Below, piece after piece: positions 24,010 through 33,086 of a stretch of 49,140 nucleotides of DNA. A model generated the notes under the pieces. That model was not told the DNA's origin, did no database searches, and worked only from the letters and a program-made list of their open reading frames with translations. Position 1 is the first letter of the stretch; every line of letters starts with the position of its first letter. Origin of the DNA: Sphingomonadales bacterium (GTDB lineage Bacteria > Pseudomonadota > Alphaproteobacteria > Sphingomonadales > Sphingomonadaceae); contig JAIXZV010000420.1 in the NCBI GenBank assembly GCA_027489365.1, forward strand, positions 1 through 49,140, read 5' to 3'. The translations under genes and the position numbers were made by a program.

Positions 24010-25293
24010 ATGGATCGTATTCTCATTCGTGGCGGAAACCGCCTGTCGGGGCGCTTGCCCATTTCCGGGGCAAAGAACGCCGCACTCACGCTGATGCCGT
24101 GCGCGCTGTTGACCGAGGAGCCGGTGACGCTGCGCAATTTGCCGCGCCTGGCCGATGTCGACAGCTTCGGGCATTTGCTCAACCAGCTCGGCTGTTCGAC
24201 TCGGATCGAGGGAGCGCGGCCGGAGGATTTCGGGCGCGTGATGACTATCCGCGCGGGCAAGCTGACCGCGACCGAAGCGCCCTATGATATCGTGCGGAAA
24301 ATGCGCGCGTCGATCCTGGTGCTGGGCCCGCTGATCGGGCGGGCGGGCGAGGCGACGGTGTCGCTGCCCGGCGGCTGTGCGATCGGCAACCGCCCGATCG
24401 ATTTGCATCTGAAGGCGCTGGAGGCGATCGGCGCGAGCCTCGAAATGGCGGCGGGCTATGTCAAGGCGACCGCGCCGGGCGGGCGGCTGTCGGGCGGCAA
24501 ATATACCTTCCCGATCGTCTCGGTCGGCGCGACCGAGAATGTCGTGATGGCGGCGGTGCTGGCCAAGGGCGGCAGCCGGATCGAAAATGCCGCGCGCGAG
24601 CCCGAGATTGTCGACCTGTGCAATCTGCTGGTCGCGATGGGGGCGAAGATTTCGGGCATCGGCACCGAGACGCTGGAGATCGAGGGCGTCGACCGGCTCC
24701 ACGGCGCCACATACCGCGTGATGCCCGACCGGATCGAGGCGGGCAGCTATGCGTGCGCTGCGGCGATCACCGGCGGATCGGTCGAATTGGTCGGCGTGAA
24801 GGCGGCGGACATGCACGCGACGATCGATGCGCTGATCGCGGCGGGGGTGACGGTGGAGGAACGCGGCGAGAATTTGCTCGTCTCCGTCTCCGGACCGCTC
24901 CAGCCGCTGACGCTCTCGACTGCGCCCTATCCGGGCTTTGCGACCGACATGCAGGCGCAATTCATGGCGATGCTGTGCATGGCCCAGGGCGCGAGCGTGC
25001 TGACCGAGACGATCTTCGAGAATCGCTACATGCACGTGCCCGCGCTCGCGCGGAGGGGCGCGAATATCGAGGTCCACGGCCGCACCGCCGTGGTGCGCGG
25101 GGTCGAACGGCTGACCGGCGCGCCGGTGATGGCGACCGATCTGCGCGCCTCGATGAGCCTGATCATCGCCGGGCTGGTGGCGGATGGCGAGACGCAGGTC
25201 AGCCGGGTGTATCACCTCGATCGTGGCTATGAGCGGCTGGAAGAGAAATTGAGCGCGGTCGGGGCCGATATCGAGCGCGTTGGCGACGGGTGA
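24010..25293 (+). CDS. murA: UDP-N-acetylglucosamine 1-carboxyvinyltransferase
   Basis: First committed step of peptidoglycan synthesis: transfers enolpyruvate from PEP to UDP-GlcNAc in the cytoplasm. Length 427 aa matches the family. The catalytic cysteine is in [16 protein letters not shown]; the N-terminal lysine/asparagine pair is in [18 protein letters not shown] near the C-terminus is also conserved. The fosfomycin-target cysteine is present, so the enzyme should be of the sensitive type. GAGAGG precedes the ATG. A palindromic repeat follows the gene. Confidence 0.97.
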   Translation: MDRILIRGGNRLSGRLPISGAKNAALTLMPCALLTEEPVTLRNLPRLADVDSFGHLLNQLGCSTRIEGARPEDFGRVMTIRAGKLTATEAPYDIVRKMRASILVLGPLIGRAGEATVSLPGGCAIGNRPIDLHLKALEAIGASLEMAAGYVKATAPGGRLSGGKYTFPIVSVGATENVVMAAVLAKGGSRIENAAREPEIVDLCNLLVAMGAKISGIGTETLEIEGVDRLHGATYRVMPDRIEAGSYACAAAITGGSVELVGVKAADMHATIDALIAAGVTVEERGENLLVSVSGPLQPLTLSTAPYPGFATDMQAQFMAMLCMAQGASVLTETIFENRYMHVPALARRGANIEVHGRTAVVRGVERLTGAPVMATDLRASMSLIIAGLVADGETQVSRVYHLDRGYERLEEKLSAVGADIERVGDG

Positions 25294-25323
25294 GTGGCTT
25301 TCGCCTCACCGCAAACTCCACCC

Positions 25324-25411
25324 CGTTCGCCCTGAGCTTGTCGAAGGGCTGTCTTTCTTGCCGCCGGTTGAGAAAGGCAGGGCTTCGACAGCCCCGGATC
25401 AAGTCCGGGGC
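25324..25411. repeat. REP-like palindromic repeat, copy A
   Basis: Starts CGTTCGCCCTGAGCTTGTCG and continues through a variable middle to AGGGCTTCGACAG, followed by the short palindrome CCCCGGATCAAGTCCGGGG. Related elements occur at 34641 and 37474. It fills the gap between convergent murA and the deaminase gene and could act as a bidirectional transcription stop. Confidence 0.7.
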
Positions 25412-25424
25412 CGAACGGTGAAAC

Positions 25425-26450
25425 TTATGCCTGCGCCACATAGGCATCGAGCGCCGCCAGATGTCCCGCGACCATGTCATCCGGCAGGAAGCTCCCCAGG
25501 AACGAGTTCCGCGCCAGCGTGACGAGATCGGCGCGGCTAAGCCCACGGGCCGCTTCGATCGCGCGGTAATTGTCGGCGATGTAGCCGCCGAAATAGGCGG
25601 GATCGTCGGAATTGACTGTCGCGCGCAGCCCTTCGCGCAACATCCGGTCGATCGGGTGCGCGGTCATGTCGCCGACCACGCAGAGCTTGAGGTTGGAGAG
25701 CGGGCAGACCGTTAGCGTCATCGCCGAGCGCGCCAGGCGCGCGACCAGCACCGGGTCCTCTAGGCTGCGGTTGCCGTGGTCGAGGCGGTCGATGTCGAGC
25801 AGGTCGAGCGCCTGATAGACATAGTCCGGCGGGCCTTCCTCCCCCGCATGCGCGACCGCTTTCAGACCGAGCGCGCGGGCGGCGGCGAAGACGCGCGCGA
25901 ATTTCTCCGGCGGATGGCCGAGTTCGGACGAATCGAGGCCGACCGCCGCGATCCGGTCGAGCCACGGGCGCGCCGCCTCCAGCGTCTCGAACGCGTCCGC
26001 TTCGTCGAGATGGCGCAGAAAGCTTAGGATCAGCTTGGTGGTCATGCCGTGCTTGGTCTCGGCCTCGTCCATCGCCGACAATAGCCCGGTGATAACAGTG
26101 TCGAACGACACGCCGCGCGCCGTATGCGTCTGCGGATCGAACATGATCTCAGCATGGACCACCCCGTCCGCCGCGGCCCGGTCGAAATAGGCTGCGGCGA
26201 GATCGTGAAAGTCCTGCGCGGTGAGCAGCACCGCGGCCCCGGCATAATAAATGTCGAGGAAATCCTGCAGGCGCGAGAATTGATAGGCGGCGCGCACTTC
26301 CTCGACGCTGGCATAAGGAATCGCGACATGGTTGCGTTCGGCCAGCGCGAACATCAGTTCGGGCTCGAGGCTGCCCTCGATGTGGAGGTGCAGTTCGGCC
26401 TTGGGCAGGCCGGCGATGAAATCTGCGGGAGCGGTTTGGGGCGTAGACAT
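25425..26450 (-). CDS. Adenosine/adenine deaminase family protein
   Basis: Zinc aminohydrolase of 341 aa removing the 6-amino group from adenosine or adenine (purine salvage). Metal ligands: AELHLHIEGSLEPELMF near residue 20, AHAGEEGPP near 195, and SDDPAYFGG near 285; LDHGNRSLED is also conserved. The residues after the first HxH (EGSLEPELMFALAERN) resemble the adenine deaminase subgroup more than classical adenosine deaminase, but I would not choose firmly. Divergent from the membrane protein gene at 26561. Confidence 0.88.
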   Translation of the reverse strand: MSTPQTAPADFIAGLPKAELHLHIEGSLEPELMFALAERNHVAIPYASVEEVRAAYQFSRLQDFLDIYYAGAAVLLTAQDFHDLAAAYFDRAAADGVVHAEIMFDPQTHTARGVSFDTVITGLLSAMDEAETKHGMTTKLILSFLRHLDEADAFETLEAARPWLDRIAAVGLDSSELGHPPEKFARVFAAARALGLKAVAHAGEEGPPDYVYQALDLLDIDRLDHGNRSLEDPVLVARLARSAMTLTVCPLSNLKLCVVGDMTAHPIDRMLREGLRATVNSDDPAYFGGYIADNYRAIEAARGLSRADLVTLARNSFLGSFLPDDMVAGHLAALDAYVAQA

Positions 26451-26560
26451 CGGCTATCCCTACGCCGCAGCCCGCACGAAGTTTAGCGCAAAAGCGATCA
26501 TCCGGCGGTACGCTCCGATGTTTACGAGACGTAGAGCTGCCTTGGTTATAAGCAGCGCGG

Positions 26561-28114
26561 ATGAAACGCCTCCCGGTCCTGATCCTGCTGCTGGCGACGG
26601 CGGTGCTGCTGTACGCGGCGTGGATGCCGCTCGCGACGCTCGATCCGCGCAATGTCGGCTGGTTGCTCGACGGGCACGACCATGGGCAAAGCGCGATCGG
26701 GCTTGCCGCCTATCTTGCTGGCGATGTCTGGCCGCCGTTCCACATCGCCTTGCTGTCCGCGCCAGAGGGGACGAGCTTGCTGCTGACCGACAGCATCCCG
26801 TTATTGGGGCTGCTGCTCGGGCCGTTCGCTGGCGTGTTGCCCCCGGGGCTGCAGTTCGTCGGGCCGTGGCTGTTCGCGTGCCTGATGCTGCAACTGTTGT
26901 TCGCCTGGGCGCTCGTGCGGCCGCACGCCCCCGATGTGCCGACGGCGTGGTTCGGGACGGTGTTGCTCGCGGCGCTGCCGATGCTGTTCAACCGCTATCC
27001 GCACGCGAGTCTGTGCGCGCAGTGGCTGATCCTGTGGGCGCTGTGGATCTATGTCGAACCGCGCCGGGCCGACCGGCCGTGGTGGTGGCTGGCGGTGCTG
27101 GGGGTGGCGACGCTCGTGCACAGCTATCTGTTGCTGATGGTCGCAAGCATCTGGGGCGCATCGCTGTTGCGGCGGCTGGTCGAGCGTCGGCAGGTACGCC
27201 CGCTGATCGAGGCGGTGGGGATCATCGGCGTCGTCACGCTGTTGCTGGCGGCGCAGGGGGTGTTTGGCGGCGGGTTCGCTTCGACCCACACGTATGGGGC
27301 GTTCCCGATGGCGCTGGATGCGTGGTGGAACCCGGCCAACCCGACCTACTCAGCGCTGCTGCCATCCTCGCCGCAGGATCATGGGCGCGGGTTCGAGGGG
27401 TTGAATTACCTGGGCGCGGGGCTGCTGCTGACGGTATTGATTGCGGTGGCGACGCGACGGGTGGCGCTGCGCCCGCTGCTATGGCTGGTGCCGGGATTTG
27501 CAGTGCTGGCGCTCGTCGCGATCGGGCCGCAGCCGCTGTTCTGGGGGCAGGCGCTTACGACGGTGCATCTACCGCTTTGGCTGACCGATGCGCTGGACCC
27601 GGTGCGCGCGTCGGGCAGGCTGGCGTGGCCGCTGACCTATACGATCGCCTATGCCGCGATCGTCAGCGTCATGGCGCTCAGTCGCGCGACCTTGCTGCTG
27701 GCGGCGGCGGTCGCGCTGCAGGCGGTCGATCTCGCGCCTATGCTCGCAGCGATCCGCGCGACGGCTGCGCGGGCGAACAGCAGCACCGTGTTCACGCGCA
27801 CGCCCGATCTGCGCTGGGAAGCATTAATCGCCCGCGCCCACCAGGTCGACTTCACCCCGGCCGATGCCTTCATCAATCTGGAGGTGATGGAGGAAATCAC
27901 GTGGCGCGCGGTCGCTGCGCGGCGTCCGGTCGGCTTTACCTATACCTCGCGCACGTCGCGGGCGACCAGGGAGCGCACCGCCGCCGAACGGCTGGCGTTC
28001 GAACGCGGCGTGGTGCCGCCCGGGCATCTCGTGATCGTCCAGGACGGTGTGGTCCCCGCGCCGCTCGCTCCGCGCGCGATCCGCATCGACGGGGTGACAG
28101 TCATCGTACCCTGA
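26561..28114 (+). CDS. Polytopic membrane protein, GT-C-like layout, function unknown
   Basis: A 517-aa protein with about ten hydrophobic helices between residues 5 and 390, beginning LPVLILLLATAVLLYAAWMP, and a soluble C-terminal part of about 120 residues. The first periplasmic loop has acidic/histidine residues (LLDGHDHGQSAIG) where GT-C glycosyltransferases keep a catalytic Asp/Glu, and HTYGAFPMALDAWWNP follows later. This resembles uncharacterised DUF6311-type proteins; a sugar transferase role is a guess. It stands alone between a divergent deaminase and a convergent reductase gene. Confidence 0.6.
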   Translation: MKRLPVLILLLATAVLLYAAWMPLATLDPRNVGWLLDGHDHGQSAIGLAAYLAGDVWPPFHIALLSAPEGTSLLLTDSIPLLGLLLGPFAGVLPPGLQFVGPWLFACLMLQLLFAWALVRPHAPDVPTAWFGTVLLAALPMLFNRYPHASLCAQWLILWALWIYVEPRRADRPWWWLAVLGVATLVHSYLLLMVASIWGASLLRRLVERRQVRPLIEAVGIIGVVTLLLAAQGVFGGGFASTHTYGAFPMALDAWWNPANPTYSALLPSSPQDHGRGFEGLNYLGAGLLLTVLIAVATRRVALRPLLWLVPGFAVLALVAIGPQPLFWGQALTTVHLPLWLTDALDPVRASGRLAWPLTYTIAYAAIVSVMALSRATLLLAAAVALQAVDLAPMLAAIRATAARANSSTVFTRTPDLRWEALIARAHQVDFTPADAFINLEVMEEITWRAVAARRPVGFTYTSRTSRATRERTAAERLAFERGVVPPGHLVIVQDGVVPAPLAPRAIRIDGVTVIVP

Positions 28115-28135
28115 CCGCCACCCACGCCTGGTGCA

Positions 28136-28990
28136 TCACCCGTTGAGCGCGCTTTGCAGCGTCGTGCGCCACGGCGTCGTTGGACGGTCGATCAGGTCGC
28201 GCAGCGCATGGCCATCGTCGAACAGCGCGTCGGCGGCGGCCTTGGCGTCGCTCTCGGCCAGCATCGCGGCGATTGGTGCGGGCAGTCCGACCTGCTCGAG
28301 CACCGTGCGATATTCGGCCTCGGGGAGATTCTGATAGGCCACTGGCTTGCCCGACAGATCACTGAGCGCCGCTGCCAGCTCGGTCAGCGTAAAGGCATCG
28401 TCCCCGGCCAGTTCATAGGTCGCGGGCGTTGCGACCTCTGCCGTCAACACCGCCACCGCCGCGGCGGCGTAATCGGCGCGTGCCGCACCGGAAATCCGGC
28501 CCGCACCCGCGCTGCCGAACAGCGCGCCATGGGCGACCGCGCCAGGTGCGCCCTGCGCATAATTCTCGGTATACCAGCCATTGCGCAGCAGGGCGTAGGG
28601 GACACCGCTATCAGCCAGAATCTGTTCGGTGGCGCGATGTTCGATCGCGAGGTCGAGCGGGTTGGTGTCGGCATGGAGGATGCTGGTGTAGGCGATGAAG
28701 CCGACGCCTGCCGCCTTCGCGGCGGCGATCACTGCGCGATGCTGTGCTTCGCGCTGGCCGACCTCGCTCGAGGAGATCAGCAGCAGCCGGTCGACGCCGG
28801 CAAGCGCGCTGCCGAGCGTGTCGGCCTGATTATAGTCGAATGCCCGCACCGTGACGCCGCGCTCCGCCAGATCGGCAAGCTTCGCCGGATCGCGCACCAG
28901 CGCGACGATCGTGGCGGGGGCGACCTTCTCCAAGAGCCCCGCGATGACGAGGCGACCGAGTTGGCCCGAAGCTCCAGTGACGGCAATCAT
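28136..28990 (-). CDS. qorB: NmrA-like NAD(P)H:quinone oxidoreductase (QorB-type)
   Basis: Atypical short-chain reductase of 284 aa with the glycine motif VTGASGQLGR at the N-terminus, then ALVRDPAKLADLAERGVTVR and LLISSSEVGQREAQHRAVI, both typical of QorB/YtfG. These enzymes reduce quinones with NADPH. It is divergent from an HxlR regulator, the same pairing as qorB-ytfH in enterobacteria, which supports the assignment. The 77-87 bp between the two carries symmetric half-sites. Confidence 0.85.
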   Translation of the reverse strand: MIAVTGASGQLGRLVIAGLLEKVAPATIVALVRDPAKLADLAERGVTVRAFDYNQADTLGSALAGVDRLLLISSSEVGQREAQHRAVIAAAKAAGVGFIAYTSILHADTNPLDLAIEHRATEQILADSGVPYALLRNGWYTENYAQGAPGAVAHGALFGSAGAGRISGAARADYAAAAVAVLTAEVATPATYELAGDDAFTLTELAAALSDLSGKPVAYQNLPEAEYRTVLEQVGLPAPIAAMLAESDAKAAADALFDDGHALRDLIDRPTTPWRTTLQSALNG

Positions 28991-29035
28991 GACAATACTC
29001 CAAAAAACGGTTGAGACGCGTCATCTAGGACCCTA

Positions 29036-29070
29036 ACTTACCAAACATAAGTACGCACAAAAAGGTAAGT
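29036..29070. promoter_or_regulatory. Candidate HxlR operator between qorB and hxlR
   Basis: ACTTACC (29036-29042) is matched by GGTAAGT (29064-29070), a 7-bp inverted repeat with a 21-nt spacer, and TAAGT also occurs at 29048-29052. The AT-rich segment lies between the divergent starts, as expected for control of both genes by the HxlR protein. Confidence 0.5.
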
Positions 29071-29077
29071 GAAGAAA

Positions 29078-29464
29078 ATGTCCGATCGCACCGCCACCCC
29101 GCTGTCGGATGCGCTGGAGCGCGGCGACGTGCTCAGCCCGCATTGCCCGTCGCGCGTCATCCTGAACCATGTCACCAGCAAATGGGGTGTGCTGACGTTG
29201 CTCGCTTTGCGGTCGGGCACGCTGCGCTTCAGTGCGCTGCGCCGCAAAGTGAGCGGGGTGAGCGAGCGGATGCTGGCGCAGACGTTACAGCAATTGGAGG
29301 GGTGTCGGCTGGTCGATCGGCACAGCTATGCCGAGGTGCCGCCGCGCGTCGACTATACGCTCACCCCGCTCGGGCATGAGGCGGCGGAGCGCGTTGCCGC
29401 GCTGGCGGACTGGATCGAAGCGTCGCTGCCGCTGTTGCTGGAGTCCGCATCGGCCGACGCATGA
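29078..29464 (+). CDS. HxlR family transcriptional regulator
   Basis: A 128-aa winged-HTH regulator. Core: ILNHVTSKWGVLTLLALRSG, then LRFSALRRKVSGVSERMLAQ, then LQQLEGCRLVDRHSY and the wing RVDYTLTPLGHEA, a textbook HxlR pattern. An N-terminal cysteine in LSPHCPSR is positioned like the redox-sensing cysteine of YodB/QorR proteins, so it may sense quinones or electrophiles and control the divergent qorB-like gene. I prefer ATG 29078 to the track's GTG 29069. Its last 111 bp overlap the 3' end of the convergent GGDEF gene. Confidence 0.87.
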   Translation: MSDRTATPLSDALERGDVLSPHCPSRVILNHVTSKWGVLTLLALRSGTLRFSALRRKVSGVSERMLAQTLQQLEGCRLVDRHSYAEVPPRVDYTLTPLGHEAAERVAALADWIEASLPLLLESASADA

Positions 29465-30747
29465 GGGCCGATCCGGGCGGCCGAGGTCGCCGCTAGCGCG
29501 GGCAGATCCCTCCCTGGCGGGGGAACGACCCGGTTTCGCCCGCCCTCTTTCGCCTGATACAGCGCCGCATCGGCAAGCGTCAGCAAGTCGGCGACGACCC
29601 GCGTACTGTCCGGAATCGCCGCGACGCCGAATGACGCCGAAATCGCGGCATCATGGGTGGTGGACAGCGCTTCGATCCGCTCGCGCAGGGTCTCGGCCTT
29701 GGCGATGGCTTCGGTCAGCCCGCATTCGGGAAGGATCACCAGCAATTCTTCGCCGCCATAGCGGCAGGCGATGTCCGACGGGCGCAGCGCACTCATGATC
29801 GTCGTGGCGGTCTCACGCAGGATCGCATCGCCGACGGCGTGGCCGAATTCATCGTTCAGCTTCTTGAAGTGATCGAGATCGATCATGATCGCCGACAAAT
29901 GCGTCCCACTGCGCTCGGCGATGCTGGCAAAGCGGCTGAGCGCGTCCTCCATATAGCGGCGGTTGTAGAGGCCGGTCAGCGGATCGCGCAGCGCCTGGGT
30001 GCGCAGCTTCTCCCGCAGCGCGATATTGGAGACCGCGAGCGACATCGCATCGGCGATCGCGGTGGCGAGCGGTTGCGCCTGCGCGAGTTGCGCCCGCGCA
30101 TCGGGCAGCATCGTCGCGATCTTCAACATGCCTTGAATCTCGCCATGGGCCGTCATCGGCAGTTCGAGCACGGTGGCATGACCAAGATGATGCTCGCAGC
30201 ACAGCGCGCCAGGCTCGCCTGCGTTTAGGTGAAACTTGCCGCGCTTCAGCGCCCAGCATTGTGCGGGGGCAATCACGGGACGGAGCGGAGCGGCCTCTGA
30301 CCAGTGCCACTGTGCGGAAAGCTCCAGTCGGTCGCGTGAATTGTTGAACACGTAGAGCGCGCCGCCGAAGCCGGGGAGCAGCAATTCGATCGTCGCGCCG
30401 AGCACGGCATTGGCGTCCGGATAGCCGTTGGCGCTCTGCAGCATCTCGGTCATGCGGAACAGATGATTGATCTGCTTCCGCTCGGCATGGGCGCGTTCGG
30501 CGTCTTCGCGCCGTTCGCGCAAAGCGCGGAGCGATTGCGGGGCGCCGAACAACAGCAACAGCATCGCGGTGATCGCGCCGCCGAATTCCACGACGCCGAC
30601 GATCATGCGGAGCTCCGACGTGTCGGCGAAGCGATGCGCCAAATGCGCGATCACCATGATTGCTACAGCGGCCGACGCCATCAACACCCGACGCTGCAAC
30701 GCGCGTTCGAGCGGATCATCGTTTCGGCCAAGAAAATTGTGGTTCAC
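29353..30747 (-). CDS. GAF-GGDEF diguanylate cyclase, membrane-anchored
   Basis: A 464-aa signalling enzyme making cyclic di-GMP. Two hydrophobic segments (about residues 21-38 and 47-67) anchor it; a GAF-like sensor region spans about 110-245 with ALCCEHHLGH; the GGDEF domain runs from DPLTGLYNRRY (about 255) with the active-site signature CRYGGEELLVILP at 329. The upstream RPSD fits the inhibitory I-site RxxD, so product feedback is likely. A low-complexity tail of about 60 residues after the domain is encoded opposite the hxlR gene. Confidence 0.92.
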   Translation of the reverse strand: MNHNFLGRNDDPLERALQRRVLMASAAVAIMVIAHLAHRFADTSELRMIVGVVEFGGAITAMLLLLFGAPQSLRALRERREDAERAHAERKQINHLFRMTEMLQSANGYPDANAVLGATIELLLPGFGGALYVFNNSRDRLELSAQWHWSEAAPLRPVIAPAQCWALKRGKFHLNAGEPGALCCEHHLGHATVLELPMTAHGEIQGMLKIATMLPDARAQLAQAQPLATAIADAMSLAVSNIALREKLRTQALRDPLTGLYNRRYMEDALSRFASIAERSGTHLSAIMIDLDHFKKLNDEFGHAVGDAILRETATTIMSALRPSDIACRYGGEELLVILPECGLTEAIAKAETLRERIEALSTTHDAAISASFGVAAIPDSTRVVADLLTLADAALYQAKEGGRNRVVPPPGRDLPALAATSAARIGPHASADADSSNSGSDASIQSASAATRSAASCPSGVSV

Positions 30748-30888
30748 GGAGCGCGGACCCTTGTCGAGGCGAAAATCGCCACGGTTCCAAGGACATTATA
30801 GCGCCTGCTTGCGGCTTGTTCGCGCCGTGAGCCACTTTCTGTCGAAGTGCGTATCCGACCGGATCAATCGCCGTCTTGGCCGGACCGG

Positions 30889-30912
30889 CCCGATCGGTGG
30901 CGACCGATCGGG
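30889..30912. terminator. Perfect hairpin between convergent-exit region and PLP gene
   Basis: CCCGATCGGT-GGCG-ACCGATCGGG is a perfect 10-bp stem located 12 bp beyond the stop of the Cys/Met PLP gene on the minus strand. There is no T-run, so it may slow rather than strictly terminate transcription, or protect the 3' end. Confidence 0.5.
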
Positions 30913-30923
30913 CGGCCTCCGCC

Positions 30924-32252
30924 TCAGATCGCCGCGAGCGCCTGTTCGAAATCGGCGATCAGGTCGTCGGCATCCTCCACCCCGATCGAGATACGCACGA
31001 GATTGTCGGTAATGCCGAGCGCCTGCTTGCGGGCGTCGGGCACCGAAAGGTGCGTCATTGCCGCCGGGTGCGACGCGAGCGTCTCGGTCCCGCCGAGTGA
31101 CACCGCGAGCTTGGCGATCTTTAGCGCGTCGAGGAAGGCGAAGGCCTCCTTCTCGCCGCCCTTCACCAGCAGCGAGAAGGTCGAACCGGCACCCGTGCAG
31201 TGCCGCGCGTAAATGTCGGCCTGGCGCTCCATCCCAGGCGTGTCGGCGAGGAAGCCGAGATAGCCGACGCGCTCGACCTTGGGGTGATTGCGCAGGAACG
31301 CGCAGACCTTGACGGCATTTTCGCCCGCGCGGCTCATGCGCAGCTCGAGCGTCTCGAGGCTGCGCATCAGCATCCACGCGGTGTTGGGATCGCAGATCGT
31401 GCCGATCGTGTTGCGCATCAGCCGGATCGTGTTGATGTGCTCCTTCGACCCGAGCACGCCGCCCGCGACGAGATCGCTATGGCCACCGGCATATTTGGTG
31501 AGCGAATAGACGACGATATCGGCGCCGTGCTGGAGCGGCTTCAGCCACAGCGGCCCGAGGAAAGTGTTATCGATCGCGATTGGTGGCTTGGCACCCTTGA
31601 AGATCGCGTCGCGGCTGGCCGCCACTGCCTGGATATCCACCAGCGCATTGGTCGGGTTGGCGGGGCTTTCGAGATAGATCAGCGCGACGTTTCCGGTCGC
31701 CGCCTTGCTCAGCACCGCGTCGATTTCCTCGCGCGTCGCGCCTGCCGGGAAATCGAGCCAATGGACGCCGAAGCGCCCGAGAATGCGCGCGATCAGCGTT
31801 TCGGTCGCCGCATAAAGCGGGCCGGAATGGACGATCGTGTCGCCGGGCTTGACCATCGACAGGAACAAGGTCGCGATCGCAGACATGCCGCTGGAGAAGA
31901 CCAGCGCGTCCTCGGCCTCTTCCCAGACGCCGAGCCGGTCTTCGAGGATTTCCTGATTCGGGCCGTTGAAGCGCGAATAGACGAGGCCCTCGGCGCCGCC
32001 CGGGCGCTTGCCGGTGACGCCTACGAAATGGCGCTTGCCCGCCGCTGCATTGGGGAAGACGTAGGTCGAGGTGGCGAAGATCGGGGGTTTCAACGATCCT
32101 TCCGACAGCGCCGGATCATAGCCATGGCCCATAATCAGCGAGGAGGGCTTGAGCTTGCGATCGCCGATCTTTTCGACTGAGGGCTTGGGCTTGGTGCGCG
32201 CCGCGACACCGGTCAGATCGGCTTCGGTTTCGTGCGTTTCGGGGTTCGCCAT
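30924..32252 (-). CDS. Cys/Met metabolism PLP enzyme (cystathionine gamma-synthase family)
   Basis: PLP-dependent enzyme of 442 aa acting on sulfur amino acids. PLP lysine lies in VVYSLTKYAGGHSDLVAG; other family marks are YSRFNGPNQEILEDRLG, VFSSGMSAIATLF and SLGGTETLASHPAAMTH, with the carboxylate-binding arginine in LVRISIGVED. An N-terminal extension of about 35 residues is longer than in MetB/MetC. Cystathionine synthase/lyase, methionine lyase and O-succinylhomoserine sulfhydrylase activities cannot be told apart here. It follows pgeF after 75 bp in the same direction; I see no recognisable SAM riboswitch in the gap. Confidence 0.88.
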   Translation of the reverse strand: MANPETHETEADLTGVAARTKPKPSVEKIGDRKLKPSSLIMGHGYDPALSEGSLKPPIFATSTYVFPNAAAGKRHFVGVTGKRPGGAEGLVYSRFNGPNQEILEDRLGVWEEAEDALVFSSGMSAIATLFLSMVKPGDTIVHSGPLYAATETLIARILGRFGVHWLDFPAGATREEIDAVLSKAATGNVALIYLESPANPTNALVDIQAVAASRDAIFKGAKPPIAIDNTFLGPLWLKPLQHGADIVVYSLTKYAGGHSDLVAGGVLGSKEHINTIRLMRNTIGTICDPNTAWMLMRSLETLELRMSRAGENAVKVCAFLRNHPKVERVGYLGFLADTPGMERQADIYARHCTGAGSTFSLLVKGGEKEAFAFLDALKIAKLAVSLGGTETLASHPAAMTHLSVPDARKQALGITDNLVRISIGVEDADDLIADFEQALAAI

Positions 32253-32327
32253 GGGGAAGGGTCCTTCAAGAATGCTGCGCGACCCTAACGCGGGATAGTC
32301 TCAAATGATACCATCTGTGGTCGCGGA

Positions 32328-33086
32328 TCAGAGCCCGATCACCGAAACCTGCCGCCCATAGCCCGGCTCGCCGCGATGCGTCGCGCGGCGGAAGCTGAAG
32401 AAGCGCGCTTCGTCGGCGTAGGTGTCGAGCCCGAGCAGCGCGACGCGGCCGATCCCGGCGCTCGCCAAGCGGTGGGCGACATAGGCCTCCAGATCGAACT
32501 GGAAATGCCCCGCGCGGCCTTCGGCGAAGAAGCGTTCGTTGGCCCGGTCGTGCGCGTCGAAGCGGCGGGCGAAGGCCTCGTCCACCTCATAGCTTGCGCG
32601 CGCGATACACGGGCCGATCGCGGCGGCGATACGCTCGCGCTTGGCACCCAGCGCTTCCATCGCCAGGATCGTCGCGTCGGTGACGCCGCCGATCGCGCCC
32701 TTCCACCCGGCGTGGGCCGCGCCGACCACGCCTGCGACTTGGTCGGCGAGCAGCACCGGCGCGCAATCGGCGGTCAGGATGCCGAGCGCGAGGCCGGGAC
32801 GATCGGTCACCAGCGCATCGGCGCGCGGGCGCAGTCGCGCGTCGAAGGGTGCGCGCACCGTCACGCAATCGGCGGAGTGAATCTGATAGAGCGTGACGAG
32901 CGCCGCGCCGGGCAGGACCGCTTCGCTCGCCAGTCGGCGATTTTCGGCGACCGCAGCGGCATCGTCGTCCGACCCGATCCCGACGTTCAGGCCGGCATGA
33001 ATCCCGGTCGACACCCCGCCGGTGCGGCCAAGGAAGCCATGCGCAACGCCGTCGAGCGTTGGCGCGCGGATGACCTCTACGCTCAC
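32328..33086 (-). CDS. pgeF: Peptidoglycan editing factor PgeF (YfiH, purine-nucleoside phosphorylase fold)
   Basis: Multicopper-oxidase-like fold protein of 252 aa. It has the conserved QIHSADCV, LTADCAPVLLAD, AAHAGWKGAIGGV and IGPCIARASYEV, which supply the zinc-binding Cys/His residues of the family. PgeF removes wrongly incorporated amino acids from muropeptide precursors, and relatives also act on purine nucleosides. The ATG overlaps the stop of the GNAT gene by four bases, so it is translationally coupled to it. Confidence 0.92.
   Translation of the reverse strand: MSVEVIRAPTLDGVAHGFLGRTGGVSTGIHAGLNVGIGSDDDAAAVAENRRLASEAVLPGAALVTLYQIHSADCVTVRAPFDARLRPRADALVTDRPGLALGILTADCAPVLLADQVAGVVGAAHAGWKGAIGGVTDATILAMEALGAKRERIAAAIGPCIARASYEVDEAFARRFDAHDRANERFFAEGRAGHFQFDLEAYVAHRLASAGIGRVALLGLDTYADEARFFSFRRATHRGEPGYGRQVSVIGL

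Noticed and set aside
32253-32327. SAM-type riboswitch before the Cys/Met PLP gene
   Set aside because: The 75-bp gap has short symmetric bits but I could not match a SAM-I, SAM-II or SAM/SAH core.
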